Assembly (NCBI RefSeq): GCF_947648125.1
Contig: NZ_CANSMR010000009.1
Location: 62,001-126,000 of the forward strand
Reading direction: 5' to 3'
Source: an uncultured Bradyrhizobium sp.
Lineage (GTDB): Bacteria; Pseudomonadota; Alphaproteobacteria; Rhizobiales; Xanthobacteraceae
DNA length: 64,000 nucleotides
Shown: positions 58,778-64,000 of the stretch, piece by piece
Layout of the letters: the number at the start of each line of letters is the position of its first letter
Position numbering within the stretch: the first letter of the stretch is position 1
Translations under genes and position numbers: made by a program
Notes under the pieces: model-generated
Told to the model about the DNA's origin: nothing
Database searches by the model: none
The model's input: the letters and a program-made list of their open reading frames with translations, nothing else

Positions 58778-59059
58778 CTACTTGTCCTTGCCGTCTTCGA
58801 CCTTCTCGACCTTCGCGGCGAGGTCCGGCACGCGGGTGACGCGGTAGGTTGCGTTGCTGCAGGTCAGCGTCCAGGCCTCGTTGTCGGGCTTGGAGAGCTT
58901 GTCGTCCCGTTCGGCCTTGAGCGGCTTGTCGCAGGCATAGCCTTGCGCACGCAGCTGGATCGCCAGCAGGTCGGGCAAGGTCTCCTCGGCCCGCGCGGCC
59001 GATCCCGCGAGGCCGCTCGTGAACAGAGCTGCGAATGCCAAGCCTGTGAGCCTCGTCAT
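58778..59059 (-). CDS. Small exported protein of unknown function
   Basis: A 93-residue protein with a Sec signal peptide (MTRLTGLAFAALFTSG, cleavage near SAARAE). The mature part has two cysteines (YACDKP, LTCSNA) in position for one disulfide and ends with a Lys/Glu/Asp-rich tail. ATG 59059 is chosen because GGAGGA lies six bases upstream and a signal peptide starts there, in place of a TTG at 59074. I do not recognise a family. Confidence 0.75.
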   Translation of the reverse strand: MTRLTGLAFAALFTSGLAGSAARAEETLPDLLAIQLRAQGYACDKPLKAERDDKLSKPDNEAWTLTCSNATYRVTRVPDLAAKVEKVEDGKDK

Positions 59060-59077
59060 GACTGTCCTCCGCAAATC

Positions 59078-59581
59078 TTACACCTGTTGCAGTGATGCGC
59101 TTCTTTCCATGAGGGTGAGGGGCGTTCCGTTGTATTCGATCCGTTCGAAGGTCTTCCAGCCCAGCCGCGCATACATCGCTTCGCTGTGCGGGGTGAACAA
59201 GTACAGCCGGTCGAAGCCCAGTTTGGCGCTTTCATCGGTGGCGCGCAGACTCAATGCGGACGCTACTCCCTGTCCGCGATGTTCCCTCGGGACGTACACC
59301 GAGGACAGCCACGGCGTCAGATGCTTGTGGGTGATGCTCGCCGCCAAGATGCCGGCCGATCCCAACGGCGTTCCGTCCTCGCTCAATGCAACGATCGCCA
59401 TCGGCAACGCGTCTTTCTGGAGCGATCGACGGAGCCTCTCGGTTCGATCTTCGAGCGTGGCCGCCGGCGTCAGGTAGCCGAACTGAGCGTGCTGCCATGC
59501 TGCGATCGTTGGCACGAGTGCTGGATGGTCAGCTAGATATTCGATCGTTACTTTCGGTTGCCTGATCAAATGTTCAGTCAT
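59078..59581 (-). CDS. GNAT-family N-acetyltransferase
   Basis: A 167-residue acetyltransferase. The acetyl-CoA loop is REHRGQGVASAL (near 98-109), strand beta-4 LSSVYVPRE and strand beta-5 RLYLFTPHSEAMYARLGWKTFE are typical. It overlaps the otnC gene by eight bases (59574-59581) on the same strand, so it is probably translated from the otnC transcript. Nothing shows that it belongs to the threonate pathway. ATG 59587 is an alternative start. Confidence 0.8.
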   Translation of the reverse strand: MTEHLIRQPKVTIEYLADHPALVPTIAAWQHAQFGYLTPAATLEDRTERLRRSLQKDALPMAIVALSEDGTPLGSAGILAASITHKHLTPWLSSVYVPREHRGQGVASALSLRATDESAKLGFDRLYLFTPHSEAMYARLGWKTFERIEYNGTPLTLMERSASLQQV

Positions 59582-60233
59582 GCCCATGTTCCGGCAGCGT
59601 CAGCCCGAACACTTTGGTCAAATCCTTGACCTGTTCGGGCGAGAGATAGCGCGGGTTCAGCCCGCGCAGCAGCAGATAGAGTTTGGCGGTTTCCTCCAGC
59701 TCCTCGGTCGCAAACACCGCCGCCTCCAGTGTGTCGCCGGAGACGACGGGACCATGATTGGCGAGCAGCACCGATGAATATTTCCCGGCCAGCCCCCTGA
59801 TCGCATCCGCAACGGCGGGATCGCCGGGGCGATAATAGGGCACCAGCGCGGTCTGGCCGCACTTCATGACGTAATAGGCCGTCATCGCCGGCAGCGCGGC
59901 GCGCGGGTCGATCTCGGGCAGCATCGAAAGCGCGACCGAATGGGTCGAGTGCAGGTGCACCACGGCACCGGCCGTTGCGCGGGTCTGGTAGAGCGCGGTG
60001 TGCAGCGGCACTTCCTTGGTCGGGGCATCGCCGGAGACCAGCCGGCCGTTGCCGTCGAGCCGCGACATCTTCGCCGGATCGAGGAAACCGAGCGAGGCGT
60101 TGGTCGGCGTCACCAACCAGCCGCCGTCGTCGAGCCGGACGCTGATATTGCCCGAGGAGCCCGGCGTCAGCCCGCGCTCGAACAGCGAGAGGCCGAAGCG
60201 GCAGATGTCCTCACGAAGCCTTGTTTCGCCCAT
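59574..60233 (-). CDS. otnC: 3-oxo-tetronate 4-phosphate decarboxylase OtnC (class II aldolase family)
   Basis: A 219-residue class II aldolase/adducin-domain enzyme. LTPGSSGNISVR, TPTNASLGFLDP, the Zn-binding HLHSTHSVAL and LANHGPVVSG are diagnostic. With LtnD, OtnI and OtnK it completes threonate catabolism: it decarboxylates 3-oxo-tetronate 4-phosphate to dihydroxyacetone phosphate. It is divergent from ltnD-otnI-otnK, 178 bases apart, rather than inside that operon. Full length. Confidence 0.9.
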   Translation of the reverse strand: MGETRLREDICRFGLSLFERGLTPGSSGNISVRLDDGGWLVTPTNASLGFLDPAKMSRLDGNGRLVSGDAPTKEVPLHTALYQTRATAGAVVHLHSTHSVALSMLPEIDPRAALPAMTAYYVMKCGQTALVPYYRPGDPAVADAIRGLAGKYSSVLLANHGPVVSGDTLEAAVFATEELEETAKLYLLLRGLNPRYLSPEQVKDLTKVFGLTLPEHGHD

Positions 60234-60411
60234 CCGCTTTCGTCCACCCGGTTTCGTCCGCCTGTTTTCGCCTTGGCGCTATTCGTTTCCCGCTTTGTCT
60301 CATGCTTTGGCAGCGCGGCCAAGCCGTGATAGGCAAGCAGTAAGCGCGCATGATCCGGAAAGATGGGAAACCGTTCCATGCGCAATCAAGTAAAAAGTTG
60401 AGGATCGCCGC

Positions 60412-61323
60412 ATGTCCAGTTCCGCAACACCGCACGTCGCCGTCATCGGGCTGGGCTCGATGGGATACGGCATGGCGACCTCGCTCAAGCGCGCCGGTTT
60501 TGTCGTGACCGGCTGCGATGTCTCGGCCGATGCCGTCGCACGCTTTGTGGCCGACGGCGGCAAGGGCGCGAAAACGCCGGCCGAGGCGGCCAGGGATGCC
60601 GACATCGTCGTCAGCGTCGTCGTCAATGCGGCGCAGACCGAGGCCATCCTGTTCGGCAAGGACGGCGCCGCCGAGACCCTGGCCAAGGACGCGGTCTTCA
60701 TCTCCTCGGCGACCATGGATCCCGATATCGCGCGGCGGCTGGCGAAGCAGCTGGAGGCGACCGGCCGGCATTATCTCGATGCCCCGATCTCCGGCGGCGC
60801 GCAGCGCGCGGCACAGGGTGAATTGACGATTCTCGCCTCCGGCAGCGCGGTGGCGTTTGCGAAGGCGCGGCCGGCGCTGGATGCGATGGCGGCAAAGCTC
60901 TACGAGCTCGGCGATGCGGCAGGGCAGGGCGCCGCGTTCAAGATGATCAACCAGCTGCTGGCCGGTGTGCATATTGCGGCCGCCTCGGAGGCGATCGCCT
61001 TTGCCGCCAAGCAGGGCCTCGACATCAGGAAGGTCTATGAGGTGATCACGGCCTCCGCCGGCAATTCCTGGATGTTCGAGAACCGCATGCCGCATGTGCT
61101 CGACGGCGACTATGCGCCGCGCAGCGCGGTCGAGATTTTCGTCAAGGACCTCGGCATTATCCAGGACATGGCGCGCAATGCGCGCTTTCCGGTGCCGGTC
61201 TCGGCCGCGGCGCTGCAGATGTTCCTGATGACATCGGCCGCCGGCATGGGCCGCGACGACGATGCGTCGGTGGCGCGGATGTACGCGCAGGTCACCGGCA
61301 CCAAGCTTCCCGGCGCGAAATAA
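60412..61323 (+). CDS. ltnD: L-threonate dehydrogenase-like NAD(P)-dependent oxidoreductase LtnD
   Basis: A 303-residue beta-hydroxyacid dehydrogenase. Dinucleotide motif VIGLGSMGYGMA at the N-terminus, substrate motif DAPISGGAQRAAQGELT (near 126), catalytic Lys in GAAFKMINQLL. Its operon with otnI and otnK and the divergent otnC points to oxidation of a four-carbon acid sugar at C2. Names for L-threonate or D-erythronate versions cannot be separated by sequence alone. Confidence 0.88.
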   Translation: MSSSATPHVAVIGLGSMGYGMATSLKRAGFVVTGCDVSADAVARFVADGGKGAKTPAEAARDADIVVSVVVNAAQTEAILFGKDGAAETLAKDAVFISSATMDPDIARRLAKQLEATGRHYLDAPISGGAQRAAQGELTILASGSAVAFAKARPALDAMAAKLYELGDAAGQGAAFKMINQLLAGVHIAAASEAIAFAAKQGLDIRKVYEVITASAGNSWMFENRMPHVLDGDYAPRSAVEIFVKDLGIIQDMARNARFPVPVSAAALQMFLMTSAAGMGRDDDASVARMYAQVTGTKLPGAK

Positions 61324-61335
61324 CAGGATCCTGCA

Positions 61336-62118
61336 ATGCCCCGCTTTGCCGCCAACCTCACCATGATGTTCAACGAGGTCCCGTTCCTCGACCGCTTCGA
61401 GGCGGCGGCGAAAGCGGGCTTCACCGCGGTCGAGTTCCTGTTTCCGTACGACCATCCGGCCGACGAGGTCGGCAAGCGGCTGAAGGCCGCCGGGCTGACG
61501 CAGGCGCTGTTCAATCTGCCGCCGGGCGACTGGAACGCCGGCGAGAAGGGATTTGCCGCGCTGCCTGATCGCTTCGCCGATTTGCAAGCGAGCCTGAAGA
61601 CCGCGCTGCCTTATGCGCAGGCGACCGGCGTCAAGCGCGTGCATCTGATGGCCGGGATTGCCGACCGCAGTGATGCCAAAGCGGTTGCTGCGTTTCGCAA
61701 ATCGGTCGCTCACGCCGCCGAGTTCTTCGCGCCGCACGGCCTCGACGTCGTGATCGAGCCGATCAATCCGCGCAACGTGCCCGGTTACTTCCTCAACGAC
61801 TTCATCTTCGCGCGCGACCTGATCAAGGAGCTTGATATCGCGAACCTGAAGCTGCAGTTCGACATCTATCACTGCCAGATCATCCATGGCGACGTCACCA
61901 TGCGGCTGCGCGAGATGATGCCGATCATTGGCCACATCCAGATCGCCTCGATCCCCTCGCGCAACGAGCCCGACGGCGAGGAGCTGAATTATCCGTTCCT
62001 GTTCGGTGAGCTCGACCGGCTCGGTTACGGCGGCTTCGTCGGCTGCGAATACAATCCGCGCGGCAAGACCACCGATGGTCTTGCCTGGTTCAAGCCCTAC
62101 GCCGGAGTGAAGCCGTGA
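61336..62118 (+). CDS. otnI: 2-oxo-tetronate isomerase OtnI (hydroxypyruvate isomerase family)
   Basis: A 260-residue TIM-barrel isomerase. RFAANLTMMFNEVPFLDRFEAAAKAGF and VEFLFPYDH begin the barrel; VIEPINPRNVPGYFL and LQFDIYHCQIIHGD contain metal ligands, and GHIQIASIPSRNEPDGEELNY is characteristic. It converts 2-oxo-tetronate to 3-oxo-tetronate. It starts 12 bases after ltnD and overlaps otnK by four bases. Confidence 0.9.
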   Translation: MPRFAANLTMMFNEVPFLDRFEAAAKAGFTAVEFLFPYDHPADEVGKRLKAAGLTQALFNLPPGDWNAGEKGFAALPDRFADLQASLKTALPYAQATGVKRVHLMAGIADRSDAKAVAAFRKSVAHAAEFFAPHGLDVVIEPINPRNVPGYFLNDFIFARDLIKELDIANLKLQFDIYHCQIIHGDVTMRLREMMPIIGHIQIASIPSRNEPDGEELNYPFLFGELDRLGYGGFVGCEYNPRGKTTDGLAWFKPYAGVKP

Positions 62119-63389
62119 CACTCGCACTCGGTTGCATCGCCGACGACTATACCGGCGCCTCCGACCTCGCCAACACGCTGACCCGCGCCGGCCTGCGCAC
62201 GGTGCAGACCATCGGTGTGCCCGCCGACGATCTCGCGCTGCCGGAGGTCGACGCCGTCGTGGTGTCGCTGAAGAGCCGTTCGATCGAGGCCGGCCTTGCC
62301 GTGACGCGTTCGCGCGCGGCGGAAGCCTGGCTGCGCGGCCGGGGCGCCGGGCATATCCTGTTCAAGATTTGCTCGACCTTCGATTCTACCGATGCCGGCA
62401 ATATCGGTCCGGTGATGGACGCGCTGCGCGCCGACTCCAAGGACAATATCGTGCTGGTGACGCCGGCCTTCCCGGAAACCGGCCGCACCGTCTATCAGGG
62501 CAATCTGTTCGTCGGCTCGGTGCCGCTGAACGAGAGCCCGCTGAAGGACCATCCGCTCAACCCGATGCACGATTCCAATCTGGTCCGCGTGCTGGCGCGC
62601 CAGAGCAAGACCAAGGTCGGCCTGGTCGATCTGGCGACGCTGAGCCGCGGCACCGAGGCGGTTCGGGCCAAGCTCGCCGAGCTCGCGCGCGCTGGCATCG
62701 GCGCTGCGATCGTCGACGCGGTGTTCGACCGCGACCTCGAGGCCATCGGGCAGGTGGCGCTGGATCATCGTCTGTCGGTCGGCGCCTCCGGCATCGGGCT
62801 TGGATTGGCGCGGGCGCTGGCCGCTGGTAAGGCCAAATCGGCTGCCGTGAATGCTGCGACCAGCGCTGCGATCGGCGGGCCGGCCGCCTGCCTCGCCGGC
62901 AGTTGCTCGCAGGCGACCCTGCGCCAGATCGCCAGCGCCGAGAAGGTGATGCCGGTCCTGCACCTCGATCCCGAGCGGGTGATCGCCGGCAAGGACGAGG
63001 CGCAGCGCGCGCTAGCCTGGGCCAAAGAGCGGCTCGGCACGGGTCCAATCCTGATCGCCAGCAGTTCGACTCCGGAGGAGGTGGCTGCTCTGCAATCCCG
63101 TCATGGCCGTGATGCAGCCGGACATGCGATCGAGCAGGCAATGGCCGACCTCGCTGAGGGGCTGGTGCGGTCGGGTGTGCACAGGCTGGTTGTCGCCGGT
63201 GGTGAAACTTCAGGCGCCGTGGTCGATCGCCTGGGTATCCCGGGATTCCTGGTCGGGGCGGAGATCGCTGCGGGCGTGCCGGTTCTGCGCGCGGTCGGCG
63301 CTGGAAAAGACGAGATGGTGCTTGCCCTGAAATCAGGCAATTTCGGCGGGCCGGAGTTCTTCTCGGACGCGCTGGCATTGATGCCTTGA
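62115..63389 (+). CDS. otnK: 3-oxo-tetronate kinase OtnK (DUF1537 family)
   Basis: A 424-residue four-carbon acid sugar kinase. The N-terminal half (CIADDYTGASDLANTL; FKICSTFDSTDAGNIGPVMDAL) binds the sugar, the C-terminal half binds ATP (VVAGGETSGAV; VGAGKDEMVLALKSGNFG). It phosphorylates 3-oxo-tetronate. It overlaps otnI by ATGA. A perfect hairpin (TGATGCGC/GCGCATCA, 63387-63407) overlaps its stop codon and may end the transcript, without a T-run. Confidence 0.92.
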   Translation: MTLALGCIADDYTGASDLANTLTRAGLRTVQTIGVPADDLALPEVDAVVVSLKSRSIEAGLAVTRSRAAEAWLRGRGAGHILFKICSTFDSTDAGNIGPVMDALRADSKDNIVLVTPAFPETGRTVYQGNLFVGSVPLNESPLKDHPLNPMHDSNLVRVLARQSKTKVGLVDLATLSRGTEAVRAKLAELARAGIGAAIVDAVFDRDLEAIGQVALDHRLSVGASGIGLGLARALAAGKAKSAAVNAATSAAIGGPAACLAGSCSQATLRQIASAEKVMPVLHLDPERVIAGKDEAQRALAWAKERLGTGPILIASSSTPEEVAALQSRHGRDAAGHAIEQAMADLAEGLVRSGVHRLVVAGGETSGAVVDRLGIPGFLVGAEIAAGVPVLRAVGAGKDEMVLALKSGNFGGPEFFSDALALMP

Positions 63390-63407
63390 TGCGCCTGTCG
63401 CGCATCA
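63387..63407 (+). terminator. Hairpin overlapping the otnK stop codon
   Basis: TGATGCGC (63387-63394), loop CTGTC, GCGCATCA (63400-63407), a perfect 8-bp stem directly at the stop codon. No T-run follows, so termination is uncertain; it may instead protect the 3' end. Confidence 0.35.
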
Positions 63408-63567
63408 TGTCGGGATGATGACTGATATCTCCGTAGTTCAACGGTGAACCAAATTAACCCTACTTAAGGAGGGGGGCTGGCTTTGATATCTGCGGCGCAC
63501 CGCCGCGCCATCAGTCTTGTTTCCGCACGAACGGGTCTAGCGAGCCCGGCACCCAAGAGACCCCACG

Positions 63568-64000
63568 ATGTTCGCCAAATTCTCGATCCGCGCCAAGATC
63601 ATTGCCGCGGTTGCGTTCCTGCTTGTTGCGCTGACGGGCATGGGCCTGCTTGCAGTCTGGAATATGCGGGCGATCAACGCCAGCACCGTCGACATCACGA
63701 CCAACTGGTTGCCGAGCGTGCGCGTGCTCGGCGAGCTGCGTGCCGGGGTCATCACCTACCGCAACGTGATCCGCGAACACATGCTCTCGGAAACGCTGGA
63801 AGAGAAGCTGGCCGCCGAAAAAACGCTCGCCAGCGTCGTCGAGATGACCGCCAAGACGCGGGTCAAGTACGAGCCGATGATCACTTCACCCGAAGAGCGG
63901 GCGCTCTACCGGCAGTGGTCCGACACCTGGGACAAGTACCGCAAGGGCACCGAGGAAGTGATGAGCCTGTCGCGCAAGGAAGCCGGCAAGCTTCCGCATG
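63568..64000 (+). CDS. Methyl-accepting chemotaxis protein, N-terminal part
   Basis: The frame opens at ATG 63568 and stays open to the window end: 144 residues are visible. A cytoplasmic FSIRAKI start leads into a membrane helix (about 9-29, AAVAFLLVALTGMGLLAVW) and a helical periplasmic sensor (VDITTNWLPSVRVLGELRAGVITYRNVIREHMLSE) that fits the 4HB_MCP four-helix-bundle domain. The second helix, HAMP and signalling domains would lie outside. Its closeness to threonate genes may indicate a matching attractant, which is conjecture. The ribosome site is weak. Confidence 0.87.
   Translation, partial: MFAKFSIRAKIIAAVAFLLVALTGMGLLAVWNMRAINASTVDITTNWLPSVRVLGELRAGVITYRNVIREHMLSETLEEKLAAEKTLASVVEMTAKTRVKYEPMITSPEERALYRQWSDTWDKYRKGTEEVMSLSRKEAGKLPH

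Noticed and set aside
1-64000. CRISPR array, tRNA, rRNA, insertion sequence or prophage genes
   Set aside because: No regularly spaced direct repeats, cloverleaf-like sequences, transposase or integrase motifs were seen on either strand by reading.

Overview
The window looks like chromosomal DNA from a Bradyrhizobium-like alphaproteobacterium. This rests on the high GC content, tight ATGA-coupled operons, several Liv-type ABC transporters, a polyhydroxyalkanoate (PHA) locus, phenylacetate and threonate catabolism, and short palindromic repeat families that I associate from memory with Bradyrhizobium and relatives. No rRNA, tRNA, CRISPR array, integrase or transposase was seen. The first gene (aromatic hydroxylase) and last gene (chemoreceptor) are cut by the window edges.

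Layout. 1-5.6 kb: the end of a TfdB-like FAD hydroxylase and a complete Liv-type ABC importer (order: binding protein, two ATPases, two permeases). 5.9-7.5 kb: a secreted SnoaL-like protein and an alpha/beta hydrolase on the minus strand. 7.6-10.4 kb: a class III PHA synthase with a very short PhaE-like partner, a GNAT enzyme and a phasin ending in a clear terminator. 10.6-12.8 kb: a DUF445 protein and a lipase-like hydrolase. 12.9-21.0 kb: the phenylacetate upper pathway paaX, paaABCDE, paaI, paaK plus an amidase. 21.2-23.4 kb: a quinone-oxidoreductase-like enzyme and a YeeE/YedE sulfur transporter.

23.5-28.8 kb is noticeably lower in GC and looks acquired or under different selection: FAD monooxygenase, rhodanese, a DUF1127 peptide, a CadC-like winged-helix/TPR regulator and a DUF3237 protein. 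28.8-31.3 kb: a divergent EamA exporter and MocR regulator pair. 31.4-36.3 kb: hydrolase-OsmC fusion, sulfite-oxidase-like enzyme, MFS symporter, cytochrome P450 and its CxxHxxC ferredoxin.

36.7-43.4 kb holds the most unusual locus: a three-gene, tightly packed minus-strand unit encoding two large proteins that I cannot assign (762 and 984 aa) followed by a caspase-like protease (459 aa). It is the best candidate for an undescribed system.

44-58.5 kb: TetR regulator, a second amidase, hydrolase, an SDR lacking the usual catalytic residues, tartrate/malate-type dehydrogenase, D-2-hydroxyacid dehydrogenase, M20 amidohydrolase, then a LysR regulator divergent from a DUF1445 hydro-lyase (D-glutamate-cyclase-like), with a perfect palindromic operator between them, and a second Liv-type importer. 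58.8-63.4 kb: a small exported protein, a GNAT enzyme, and the four-carbon acid sugar pathway otnC / ltnD-otnI-otnK. The window ends inside a methyl-accepting chemotaxis protein.
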